Positions 10,544 to 21,427 of a stretch of 64,000 bases of DNA are shown in pieces (the stretch's first letter is position 1; the number at the start of each line of letters is the position of its first letter). The notes under the pieces were generated by a model that had not been told where the DNA came from, did no database searches, and saw only the letters and a program-made list of their open reading frames with translations. The stretch comes from Ricinus communis (Eukaryota; Streptophyta; Magnoliopsida; Malpighiales; Euphorbiaceae). Location of the stretch: contig NC_063264.1 of the NCBI RefSeq assembly GCF_019578655.1, forward strand, positions 16,852,429 through 16,916,428, read 5' to 3'. A program made the position numbers and the translations under genes.

Positions 10544-12312
10544 TGTTTAAGACTTGAAAATAGTTCTATTGGAGTGATATGAATTAAGTTACAAATCAGA
10601 ATATTTATAGGATTACAGAGCCAATAGCTATACAACTACAAGCTAAGAGATATAAGACTTATTTATGTATGAAGATGATAAATATTAAAAAGGATAAGAG
10701 ATAAGAGATATAAGAGATGAGAGAACACTAAGAGAGATAAGGGACAAGATTAAAATTGTAAATTTGTCCAAATATGAGTAAGAGTAATTAACTTGTATTT
10801 ATATACAAATGTATTAGGATTTAGATAAACTTCTGACAGAAGAATTTGTTATTAATAATTAATATAAAATTAATAAGATTAAGCAATACAATTGTATTAA
10901 TTAGTAGAATATATATTTTAAAAGTACAATATAAATTAGAGTATTAAGGATAATATAAATCATTTTACCAAATTTTAGAAAATAGGCCTACATTATGCTA
11001 AAAATGCTAGGTTCTTTTTGAGTTACAAATAGAGAAAGAACACTCGCACTGAAAACTTTAATTAAGTTGATATATGCTAAGTTGTTATATTTTGATTATT
11101 AATGTAAGAACTTAAATAGAATCACATGCCAACAATTATATGTAACAATTGGTATCTTGCATTTTCTTTTGGATGCATTCTAAAGGTAATTGCAAAAAAA
11201 AAAATCTAAGTTCCAATAAATATATGATGAAACTTGTACCATTTTTAAAAACGGTATTAAATATCAAACCTTATTTAGCAATATTAGTTGGGTGGATATT
11301 TTTATATATCCGATTCGACCGAACTCTAATAGAACAAGTTTAGGTAATTGTAAAAGAATTTGGGACGAGTTTGAAATTGAATTCTAATATACTCGTGTCG
11401 ATTTTGGATGTGAGCCCTCGTATACCCGCTCCCTACCATAATTATTTAAATGAATATAAGTATAGCTTACTTGAATCTAGTACTCGATCCCATTTAAAAT
11501 TATGTAGTTTAGATTTAGTTTTTCTGTTAGTATATTTTAAAATTTAATTATTATAAACGAGTATATCAGAGCATTATAGGCCAACCTGTTATGCCCGAGA
11601 AAGACAGAGTTGACCAAGTTTGTATCCACAACAACAGAAAGTCTGCAGAAAGTCTAAGAGATCGTGTCATGGACGGACTCTAGTTAGAGAGTCTAATCCA
11701 ATCTAAAAACTCTTGAGACAACAAAGAGAATAAATCTTATTATATCTAAGCCGACCTATATCTGCAGAGTTTTTTACTCAAATAGACTATCAAACATCTA
11801 TATAAAGAACCATATTTTCATATACATGCTACTTTACACCTTTAATATACTTAAGCCACCCTTTCACAAATTACTGACTTAATTATCGGAGTAAGTGGCT
11901 GGACAATCCCGTCTGTCGCTTTCTAACCATCTTTATAGGTACTCTGGAGATTGAATCAACCTTTAAAGATCTTATTGATAGCTCAATCCTTGACCGAGTT
12001 ATCAAGTACCTATTTAATTATTCGAATATTTATATAAATGGATATTTAACGTGTAAAGTAACTGCTACCTATTTAAATATCCATATAATTTATTTAATTG
12101 TTATATATTTTTATCAAATTTGAATAATATATATGTTGATTCCTGTTTGGATATAGAATGAATTCATATAACAAAGATAATTTTTTAAACAAATTTGAAA
12201 AAAATTCAAATAATTTTAATCGAGCTCGAGTGTGGTATTCTTATCCTAGCTATTCCCATTGCTTCTAAAAGAAATATAGAATTAGCTTGCAAATAAAAAT
12301 GACAATTGATTG
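10544..12312 (-). repeat. LTR-like block, copy 2
   Basis: Second copy of the block at 99-1922, with small indels throughout. It ends at ACAATTGATTG; the following 85 or so bases present in copies 1, 3 and 4 are missing and NUA-type sequence begins instead. No gene is seen. Confidence 0.55.
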
Positions 12313-12396
12313 CTTTGATGTCCCTTTTAGTTGGTTCTAAGTGACTAGAAGTACCTGCATGTATAGACTTGAGATCTTAAACATGCTGGATCTCAG

Positions 12397-12444
12397 TTTT
12401 ATATGAACTAGAGGAGAAAGCTGGCATCATTATGGATGAAAGAG
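12397..12444 (+). pseudogene. NUA: Upstream NUA-like exon, copy 2
   Basis: A 48-base exon between CTCAG and GTACTTG encodes YELEEKAGIIMDERG plus a split codon. Joined to the exon at 21428 the split codon completes to Ala, giving the DERAEYSRM sequence expected for plant NUA. This exon is absent from copy 1. The intron between the two exons is now about 9 kb because it holds a tandem repeat, a foldback element and a Copia element. Confidence 0.65.
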
Positions 12445-12710
12445 GTACTTGTTGTTTTAAATTTGAATATCTACACTTGTTTATTTGTTTATATACTTTT
12501 TTGTAAATATTAATTGGTCGTCTGTCAATTCATTTCTCTTTTTGAATGTCTGAAAGATACATTGACTATGCATCATCATCATCTTTAAAAGTGTGAGAAC
12601 ATAACATGGAAATTGGGTTGTTCCTTAGAAATGACTATATCCAATGAGGGGACCCATGATAGAAGCAGCGGAAGCTGAAGCAGTTATGAGAGTTCACCTA
12701 GTTGGAAATT

Positions 12711-13282
12711 TATACTAATTTTTCGAATCATGCTTCTTTCTTGTCTGAACTTGGTAGCTTACGCTCATTAGTTTTTGTATTGTATGCCTCTAATAATATG
12801 TGTAGTATCATCCTTGTGCCAGGGTTTCTTTGCATTCTCATTAGAATGTAGTTGAAATTCCTTGCTTAGCTTCTGGTCGTTACGGTTTGTTTTTGGCTAT
12901 TTATACTAATTTTTCGAATCATGCTTCTTTCTTGTCTGAACTTGGTAGCTTACGCTCATTAGTTTTTGTATTGTATGCCTCTAATAATATGTGTAGTATC
13001 ATCCTTGTGCCAGGGTTTCTTTGCATTCTCATTAGAATGTAGTTGAAATTCCTTGCTTAGCTTCTGGTCGTTACGGTTTGTTTTTGGCTATTTATACTAA
13101 TTTTTCGAATCATGCTTCTTTCTTGTCTGAACTTGGTAGCTTACGCTCATTAGTTTTTGTATTGTATGCCTCTAATAATATGTGTAGTATCATCCTTGTG
13201 CCAGGGTTTCTTTGCATTCTCATTAGAATGTAGTTGAAATTCCTTGCTTAGCTTCTGGTCGTTACGGTTTGTTTTTGGCTAA
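12711..13282. repeat. Three perfect 191-bp tandem repeats
   Basis: The unit beginning TATACTAATTTTTCGAATC and ending GTTTGTTTTTGGCT starts at 12711, 12902 and 13093. I found no differences between the three units by eye, which implies a recent expansion or an assembly artefact. It lies in the enlarged NUA intron; the unit has no start-to-stop frame of note. Confidence 0.9.
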
Positions 13283-13693
13283 TCAAGGGATCATGAGTTG
13301 TTTTCATTAATTAGGAATATGGGTGGCACTTCTTTAACCACGCCATGGGTCCTGTTATGTTTCTTATGTTAATGATGGTCCGGGTACCGGGATAGTCTCA
13401 AAAAAGATGGGCTTCCTCTGCATACTATTTGTCTTGGGGGATTCCAAGGTTAAATAAATAACAAGGGAAAGAAGATGACCAACAAGATGTTTAGTATTTG
13501 AGGCGATGGGTGTCTCCATGAGGGGAATTTGAATATCTCATACTTATTTATTGTGCTGAATAATGTGCTGAATAATGGGTTAGATGGGCTGTGTTTTTTG
13601 AAATGCTGAATGTTTGCTTCAGAGTTGTTCGAGGGGGGGTTACCTTATGATCATAAGGGCCTTTTCATGGATTGAATTATTCATAAGTTAAAT
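13283..13693. other. Non-coding intron sequence
   Basis: No recognisable gene, repeat or element. A short duplicated phrase TGTGCTGAATAATG occurs near 13550. Treated as part of the NUA-like intron of copy 2. Confidence 0.4.
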
Positions 13694-14484
13694 GGACAAA
13701 GGGTCAATTTGCCCCTTGAACTTATGTCCAAGGGTCAAATAAATCAAATTTAAACTTTTTCAGCAAATAGCCCCCTGAACTTAAGTCCAAGGATCAAATA
13801 AACCAATCTAAACTTTTTCAGCAAATAGTCCCATGAACTTGTGTCCAAGAGTTAAAATATATCCAATTCAATTCTTTTTAAAATTTAGGTTTTAATTAAA
13901 TTATAAAAATTAAAAATAATATTTATTTTATTTATTTACTGGTATAATATATGGTAACGTGCTATACAAGAGTGTATTTGAAATATTTTAGATTTTGGAT
14001 TTAATTGATCCAAAATGACAAGTATTAAATAAGTCAAATTTCAATTTTCTAAGGATTAAATAAGTCAAAATTCAATTTTCTAAGAATTAAATACGTTCAA
14101 TTTCAACTTTCTTAATAAATGACCCCATAACTCATCATTTTTGGGTCAATTAAATTTAAATTTTAAATTTTGTCAAAACACACTCTTGTATAGTGCGTTA
14201 TTGTATATTATATCTGTAAAATGAATGAAATAAATATTATTTTTAATTTTTATAATTCAATTAAAACATAAAAATCTAATATTATTTTGCTTTTAAAAAA
14301 AAAATTAAATTGTGTGTATTTGATTCTTGAACACAAGTTCAGGGGACTATTTGGTATAAAAGTTTAAATATTGGATATATTTGACCCTTAGACATAACTT
14401 CAAGAGGCTATTTGCTAAAAAAGTTTAAATTGGGCCTGTTTGACCATTGGACATAAGTTTTAGAGGCAAATTGACCCTTTGTCC
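13694..14484. mobile_element. Foldback DNA element with long inverted arms
   Basis: The left end GGACAAAGGGTCAATTTGCC recurs inverted at the right end (GGCAAATTGACCCTTTGTCC, ending 14484). Complementarity continues inward for about 300 bases, to CTATACAAGAGTGT on the left (about 13962) and its inverse near 14187. The outer arms are built from about 60-base tandem modules, each with TGAACTT-GTCCAAG-GTCAAATA and an AAACTTTTTCAGCAAATAG phrase. There is no coding capacity, as in Mutator-like or foldback MITE families. No convincing target duplication is seen at the ends. Confidence 0.8.
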
Positions 14485-15105
14485 GAAGATAAAATAGGCC
14501 TCCAACAGTTCTTGGTGGGAATATCGATATGGTTAATTTTCTGCAAATCCAGGTGAAGGAATATGGTAGAGAGTATTATATAAGATAATTGTTCAAGTTT
14601 TCAATTGTTAGTGTATGTTTCTCCATTTGAAGGTTATTATTGCGTGCTTTTAATGTTTCGAGATAATTCTACCATATGGGTTTGACTATGAAAGGACTGC
14701 ATCAATGATCTTCTTATTTTAGTCTTCATTAGAACTGGTGCTTCTTTTGATAACTTGTGTTGTGGCTTAAGATGGACATCTGGTGAACTTGTGAAGGGAT
14801 GGTGACAACTTATGCTGTGGCGAAGGTGGAGAACTGATGAACTTGTGAAGGGATGGTGAGATGGCAGTAGAGTGGGGATTCTGCTGTTTTTGAAGTTGCT
14901 GTCAAATTGAAGCTGTCCAAGAAGGAGCTTGAAAGCATCATTGCTGGCAGAAATCTTGGGGCCTCCTTAACAGAAAAATCTGAAATTACAGTTAAAGAAC
15001 TTTGGCTTTGGTTCATTGTAGATAGGGATCATCTTAGAAGACTGCTGTTTTTTTTGCCGGGATAAAGCTTCATAGATGCCTTGGTTAAATCTCGAGTTTT
15101 GATAT
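14485..15105. other. Intron sequence with an unassigned open stretch
   Basis: Mostly non-coding. One plus-strand stretch, roughly 14866-15062, stays open for about 64 codons and includes VAVKLKLSKKELESIIAG. It has no Met start, follows a TAG and matches nothing I recognise. A phrase TGAACTTGTGAAGGGATGG is repeated at about 14783 and 14838. Confidence 0.3.
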
Positions 15106-15110
15106 GATAG
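15106..15110. repeat. Copia target-site duplication (left)
   Basis: GATAG, identical to 20802-20806 on the other side of the Copia element. Five bases is the usual Copia duplication length. Confidence 0.9.
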
Positions 15111-16147
15111 TGTTGAAAGAAGAAAAGACAAGACAGTGGTCTCAGAGGCTGCACAAGCTAGATTGCTTGTGGAGAATGTTCATCATAGACCTACAAGTAA
15201 AAAGGGAGCGACCAGGAAAGGTCACTTCAACCTTTCCACATTGAGAAGTATACGTTAGAAGGCAACTGTTAGAGTAGGTTTTCATCTTGTATATATATCA
15301 TGATATGGAATCAGTCCAACAAGAGGTCCATCACACAGCTCAAGTGCAAGATAATGATGCTACGGTCCATGCCTTGCTAGTGCATGAAAATGCTAAGCAA
15401 AAATCAGAACATTTCATGGGATTCTCATCAAAACAAACCTTTATCACTTGCCTTAATTGGATGGTTGAATAAAAGCTTGAAAAGGGGAATATTTGCTGCT
15501 CATTATGTTCAGTTTTTGCTGTTCATAAAGGTGGACGTTTTTGGAGTTATTCCTTACTCTATTTGCTGTTCATTATGTTCAGTTTTTACTGTTCATAAAG
15601 GTGGACGTTTTTGGAGTTATTCTTTGTTTAATTTGCTGTTGGAATTTCAGTTTTAAGTGTGTAATAAAACCTTTGTAATCAGCCTTTAATAACTGTTACA
15701 AAGATTTTCTTTATTTAGCACTTTTATTTGCTGTTTAATTAGGGATGTTACAAGGGAATGTGAATCCTTGTAGCTGGTCAGTTTTTAGGAGGAAGTTGAA
15801 GAGTTTATCTATGTCATGTAACTCTTCTAGTGGTTGAGTATAAATAGAACTCATGGCCAAGTGTTATATGCATGGAGAGTTGAAAACAAATCTGATTTCT
15901 TTGTGAAATTATTCTAAGTGTTTTACTTTGTGTTTACACGCCCTTTTGCTCTTACTACTTAGTGTTTGAGAGTAGAAGTTTGAGAGTGCTTTACTTAGTG
16001 TCTTGTTCTTTTATTTTTTCCCTACCATTCAAAGTACTCAAACTCATTCCAAAACGATCCTATTCCTTTTCCACATCATATCAAGTAACAGTTGTAAAGA
16101 TTTAGAATTCCATCATATAATAAAATCATAGCTTCATAAATTCTACA
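15111..16147 (+). repeat. Copia 5' LTR (1037 bp)
   Basis: Begins TGTTGAAAGA and ends TTCTACA. It is about 800 bases longer than the 3' LTR. The extra segment lies between two ATATCA motifs (near 15295 and 16080) and contains a TATA-like TATAAATAG at about 15839, and a 68-base tandem duplication (about 15495-15640, with GTTCATAAAGGTGGACG twice). The TATA box suggests this is the fuller form and the 3' LTR is deleted. Confidence 0.9.
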
Positions 16148-16160
16148 TGGAATCAGAGCA
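16148..16160 (+). promoter_or_regulatory. Copia primer-binding site
   Basis: TGGAATCAGAGCA immediately follows the 5' LTR. It is one base off the initiator tRNA-Met complement TGGTATCAGAGC, the usual primer of plant Copia elements. Confidence 0.85.
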
Positions 16161-16233
16161 GGATTCAAACCTGTGAAGTACCAATCAAAGCAAACAAAAA
16201 CCAAATTCTCAGAATTCCTTTTGGAAACTCATC

Positions 16234-17219
16234 ATGTCCCAAAATGATAACAGATTAACCAATATAATTTTGAGAGGTAATCAAAATTATTTCGAGTGGT
16301 CAAAATCTGTTTACATAGGGCTTAGTGGCAGAAGGAAATTAGGGTTCATAACAGGGACTAAACCCAAACCCAAACCAACTAGACCAGAAGCCCCGACAGA
16401 AGAAGTAGCAGAAAAAATCAAAGAATGGCAGACGACAGACCACATGGTCATGTCGTTGCCTACCAGCACTATGGAGCCCCAAATTTCCAGGCTCTGTATA
16501 TTGCTGGAATCATCAAAAGCAATATGGGACAAGGTAAAAGGCCTATATGGCCATCAATAAAATTTTGTCCATATTTTCAATCTTAAACAGGAATTGGCCA
16601 GAATCACTCAAGCACAAAATCAAGCTCGCAATATGCCACAGAAATATTAATGAGATGGGAAGAGCTTCAGAATTACTTACCTCCTTCAACAGACGCAGCA
16701 GAGATTTAAAAAAGAGCCGAGAATGACCTCGTATTTACTTACCTGGGAGGATTGGACTCAAGCTACGAGAGCTTGAGGTCTCAAATCCTCCTGTCCCCGG
16801 AACTGCCGAACATCGACACTGTTATTGCAACCGTTCAGCGTGAGGAGACGCGAAGGAATCTAATGAATCCCTCGGCCTCTCTTGAACTCGCGGAGAATCA
16901 AGCCTTTGCTTCGCGTCACCCCAATACCAACGAAGGAAGCCAGACGCAAGGAGGAACTGGCACGGGCGATCGATGTGACCACTGCAAAAAGCAGGGTCAC
17001 CATCGTGCCCAGTACTGGCACCTACACCCATATCTTCGGCCAGCTCGAGGCTGGGAGAAGGGGAGCGACGCGGAAGGGCTGAAGAGAGGAGGGAGAAGAA
17101 AGGTAGAGGAAAACCCTAGGGAGAAAGGGGAAGTTGGGGGCTGGGCATCATATGTGAAAAATTATATAACGCCCCGACCCGACTCCCTAGGGTTACACAT
17201 CAACCCGACCCGGTTATAA
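16234..17219 (+). pseudogene. Copia gag (broken)
   Basis: ATG 16234 opens an N-terminal UBN2/gag-like domain (LRGNQNYFEWSKSVYIGL) that stops at 16558-16560. Frame changes follow. From about 16752 the gag resumes and reaches a nucleic-acid-binding knuckle at 16974-17015. There the pattern is C-x2-C-x4-H-x4-Y, so the last zinc ligand is Tyr (TAC, 17013-17015) instead of Cys. The next 380 bases are unusually GC-rich and repetitive (GGCCC- and CAGGCC-type). In life this protein would form the cytoplasmic particle and bind element RNA. Confidence 0.8.
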
Positions 17220-17459
17220 TACCTTCGGGTCAGGCCCGACCCATCAGGCCTAACTGGCCCTCCAGGCCTAGTAGGCCCATCAGGCCCAACAGGCCCTCCA
17301 GGCCCAGCAGAAGCAGCAAGCCCAAGTGGCCGAAATGTTGGCCCAATTACAAGCCTTGATTCTCCAACCCAACGGGTTCGGGTCAACTCAACCGACGGGT
17401 CAGGTTCAGTTCAAACTGCTTTAAATTCCTTACAAAATTCTTTAAAACCTTGTCAAAAT

Positions 17460-18880
17460 ACTTGGATTATTGACTCAGGTGCAACAGATCACATGACCTG
17501 GGATCCAAAAAACTTCAAAAAAATTAATTTTGTTTCCAATTCCCACCATGTGACTGTTGCAAATGGAGATAAAGTCAAAATTCAAGGATATGGCACTTCA
17601 AATTTACTTGACTCTCACATTGAAAATATTTTATATTTGCCTGAATTTAAATCTAATATGTTATCTGTGGGTAAAATTACTTGTGATTTAAACTGCAATG
17701 TTATCTTCTCACCTACTTCAGTCATATTTCAGGATCGAATTTCCTGGAGGACGATTGGTGAGGGAAAACTAGAAAATGGCCTCTACTACCTCCATGCTCC
17801 ACCCAAGAAATGTTTTTTGTCAACAAACCCTAACCAAGGCATGTTAATGCATCAGCGGTTTGGGCATCCCTCCGACAATGTTTTGAATAAATTATTTCAT
17901 TATAACTTAAATTCCAGCAATTGTGATGTGTGTAAATTTTCTAAACACACTCTATTACCTTTTTCTTTATCCTCCAATGTATCTGAAAAAGCTTTTGATT
18001 TAATCTGATGTTTGGGGACCTGCCCCTCATTTTAGATATTTTATCACATTTATTGATGATTATTCCCGTACTACCTGGGTTTATTTATTAAAAGAAAAAA
18101 ATAAAATTTTTTCTCGTTTCCAAGAATTCTATAATTTCATCCAAAACCAATATAATGCTACTTTAAAAAATTTTCGCTCCGACAACGGCACGGAGTACAT
18201 AAACCAAAATTTTTCTACATTCTTTAAACAAAAAGGTATTGTTCATCAAACCACTTGTATCAATACTCCTGAATAAAATGGTATTTCTGAACGTAAAAAT
18301 AGACATCTTCTCAATGTCGTTCGTACTCTCCTTTTTCAAAATAATGTCCTGTCGATTTTTTGGTCGGATGCCCTTTTAACTGCTGCCTACCTGATTAATA
18401 GACTTCCCACTGCCACTTTAAAGCATTTAAGTCCCCTAGAGGTTCTCAAAGATAGGAAGATTGAATTAAGTCACCTCAAGGTCTTTGGCTGTGTTTGTTA
18501 TGTTCACATCAACCGTCAACACAAACTAGATAAAAGTTCTATCAAAATCTTATTTTTAGGATATTCCTCCACTAAAAAATGGTATAAATGTAATGACCTC
18601 TATACTCATAAAACCTACATCTCTCGAGATGTCTCATTTATCGAGACTGTTCCTTATTACACCACTCGAAATCATAGTAATCCTCATGGGCCATGCATGT
18701 TATTATTTCCGCCTAACTCTGATTTTTATCTTAGCAGCCCTACTCTGGATTCTCCATAGGGGGAGCCGTCTCCAGTCTCAAGGTCAATTCCTTCAGGAGG
18801 TGACAATACAATTGAAGATACAACTTCTGAAATTCAATCCCAAATCCAACCTCAACCTCAAGAGGAAGCAATCACCTTAA
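17460..18880 (+). pseudogene. Copia protease and integrase (broken)
   Basis: The protease active site DSGATDHM begins at 17472. A gag-pre-integrase domain follows with HQRFGHPS and CDVCKFSKH zinc ligands (about 17850-17950). A TGA at 18006-18008 and a frame change interrupt it. The integrase core resumes with FIDDYSRTTWVYLL and RSDNGTEY, and its third acidic residue lies in GISERKNRH. An in-frame TAA lies at 18274-18276, between the second and third catalytic residues. The integrase would insert element DNA into the nucleus genome; here it is inactive. Confidence 0.85.
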
Positions 18881-20570
18881 GAAGGTCCACTCATCAAACT
18901 CGACCTCCCCTAAAATTAAGAGATTATGTATCTCATTCGATAACTTACCCTATCCAAAGTTTTATTTCCTATGATACCATATCAAGCCAATACCATAGCT
19001 ACTTAAGCCATATCTCATCTCATCTTGAGCCAACCAACTTTTACGAAGCCAATACCAATTCCAAATGGTGTAGTGCTATGAAAGAAGAACTTCGAGCTTT
19101 AGAAAAGAATGACACTTGGAATATTGTACCTCTTCCTGCAAATAAGAAACTCGTTGGATGTAAGTGGATATACAAAATAATGTATAACAGTGATGAGACT
19201 ATTGAGAGATACAAGGCCAGACTTATCGCTAGAGGCTTCACTCAAACTCACGGAGTTGATTACCAAGAGACGTTTGCTCCGGTTGCCAAGATGAACACTG
19301 TCAAAATTCTTCTTTCAGTTGCAACCAATCAGGGGTGGAGCTTATTCCAAATGGATGTCAAGAACGCCTTTTTATAAGGAAACCTAGAAGAAGAAGTTTA
19401 TATGACTCTTCCCCTTGGCCATGAATCAGCCACAAATGTTTCCCTAGTATGTAGGCTAAAAAAGGCTATCTATGGCCTTAAACAATCTCCGAGAGCATGG
19501 TATGCCAAACTAAGCCTCTTTCTATTAAAAATTGGTTTTACTAAATGTGATTCTGACTCCTCTATATTTGTTAAACACAATCACACACACACACTATCAT
19601 TATTCTAGTATATGTTGATGATATCATAATTACAGGAAGTGATGATCAAGGTATTAAGAATGTCAAACAAAGTCTAAAGAAAGAGTTTGATATTAAGGAC
19701 CTTGGGCAGCTCTCTTATTTCGTAGGCATAGAAATGGCAAAGTCTATGAAAGGTTTATTCCTATGTCAAAGGAATTACATTCTTAATCTATGAAAAGAAA
19801 CTGGAAAATTGGGGGCTAAACCTGTCAACAATCCTATGGAAACCAAAGTCAAACTCAATTTGGAAGATGGAGAACCTCTAGCCAACATAGGACATTATCA
19901 ACACTTGGTAGGAAAATTAATATATTTAACTGTCACTAGACCTGACATATCATTCGCAGTAAGTATGGTAAGCCAGTTCATGCATGCCCCTTGCACCTGT
20001 CACCTAGAAGCTATAGATAGGATTCTCAGATACCTAAAGGGAACTCCAAGACAGGGAATATGGATGAAGAATAACAATTCTAATTCTATAGTTGGTTTTC
20101 TGATGCAGATTGGGCTGGAAGCTGTGACAGAAAGTCCACCACTAGTTTTTGTGTCTTTGTAGGAGGAAACTTGATAACATGGAAAAGCAAAAAGCAAAGC
20201 GTTGTGGCAAGATCTAGCGCAGAAGCTGAATACCGTGCAATGGCATCTACAGCTAGTGAACTCATTTGGATCAAGCAAGTCCTCAAAGATATGAAAATTG
20301 AAAACAACGGACCTATGACGATGCATTGTGATAACCAAGCTGCCCGACACATTGCATCAAACCCTGTGTTTTATGAACGAACTAAACACATTGAAGTGGA
20401 TTGCCACTTCATCAGGGAAAAAGTTCAAAAGGGAGAAATTGAAACTCCTTATATCAAAAGCCAAGACCAACTAGCAGACATCCTTACAAAGGCACTTGAC
20501 AAACAGACACACCGCTCAATTCTCAGCAAGATGGGCTCAATAAACTTATATGAACCCATCTTGAGGGGGA
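18881..20570 (+). pseudogene. Copia reverse transcriptase and RNase H (broken)
   Basis: The reverse transcriptase begins with WCSAMKEELRALEKNDTW, has GCKWIYKIMYN and YKARLIARGFTQ, and carries the catalytic YVDD at 19611-19622. A TAA at 19375-19377 interrupts it, a frame slip lies in a short CA repeat near 19580-19592, and a TGA follows near 19792. The RNase H part (20171-20570) has ARSSAEAEYRAMA, CDNQAA and TKHIEVDCHFIRE, and ends near the polypurine tract. Domain order after integrase is diagnostic of Copia rather than Gypsy. Confidence 0.9.
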
Positions 20571-20571
20571 G
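20561..20571 (+). promoter_or_regulatory. Copia polypurine tract
   Basis: TTGAGGGGGAG directly precedes the 3' LTR. Plus-strand DNA synthesis starts from such tracts. Confidence 0.8.
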
Positions 20572-20801
20572 TGTTGAAAGAAAAAAAGACAAGACCATTA
20601 GAGGCTGCACAAGCTAGATTGCTTGTGCAGACAGTTCATCATAGACCTACAAGTAAAAAGGGAGCAACCTTTCCACATTGAGAAGTATACGTTAGAGGGC
20701 AACTGTTAGAGTAGGATTTCATCTTGTATATATATCAAGCAACAGTTGTAAAGATTTAGAATTCCATCATATAATAAAATCATAGCTTCATAAATTCTAC
20801 A
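20572..20801 (+). repeat. Copia 3' LTR (230 bp, deleted)
   Basis: Begins TGTTGAAAG and ends TTCTACA, matching both ends of the 5' LTR but lacking its middle. The join reads TATATATCAAGCAACAG, exactly where the 5' LTR has two ATATCA motifs, consistent with a short-homology deletion. Confidence 0.9.
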
Positions 20802-20806
20802 GATAG

Positions 20807-21116
20807 CGTAGCTTAAAACTTGCTATTGGCAAGTGGTTATCATCATTGGGACTTTTGTAGGGTTTTAATTCTCTAAGTCATTGATATAGGTGCAAATGGC
20901 AGTGGATTGCTTTGGAGAGGCCTAGGAGGGACAATTATTTTAATTGTTCAGCATTCTATCTTGTGTTGGTTAGTGAAAGATATGGAGTCGATCAGGTGAT
21001 CTTACATTCTTAAAGATGTAAGCCTGTTTTGCTACGGTGGCGAATTATCTTAAAGATGTTGTTACTTTTACTGTAGATTTTGGACTTATCATCTCTCTCT
21101 CTCTCTCTCTCTCTCC

Positions 21117-21147
<31 letters not shown>

Positions 21148-21427
21148 CGTGTGCGCTTTTTTTTTGTTTCATTCCCTTTTTCCATGTAATGTTTGTCTAT
21201 TATTCCTCATCCGCAATAATGGAGGAAATGATAAAAGCAACAAGATATAATGTTTGTATTTGCTCTTTTTTCATTTACATGAATAAACCTAGTCCACTTT
21301 TTGTATCTGCTGTGTACATCATATAGTCGCATGCAAGTTTTCATGTTGAAAAACTATTATTGTACTGAATGTATGTGGTTCTTCTGTGGGATGTGTATTT
21401 ATACTGACAAACTTGTTGACTATATAA
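20807..21427. other. NUA-like intron after the Copia insertion, copy 2
   Basis: The left part (20807-21045) is the continuation of the intron interrupted by the Copia element. From GAATTATCTTAAAGATG (about 21043) it matches copy 1 from about 1944. It holds the CT/TA/TG microsatellite before the NUA exon. Confidence 0.55.

Larger units (their letters stand above)
15111..20801 (+). mobile_element. Complete but decayed Ty1/Copia retrotransposon
   Basis: LTRs beginning TGTTGAAAG and ending TTCTACA bound an internal region in Copia order: gag, protease, integrase, reverse transcriptase, RNase H. A perfect 5-bp target duplication GATAG lies at 15106-15110 and 20802-20806. A primer-binding site and a polypurine tract are in place. 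Stops and frameshifts occur in every domain, so it is not autonomous now. It sits in the NUA-like intron of copy 2 and is absent from copies 1, 3 and 4. Confidence 0.95.

Noticed and set aside
12711..13282. CRISPR-like array
   Set aside because: Units are 191-bp perfect tandem copies with no spacers, in a plant nuclear context.
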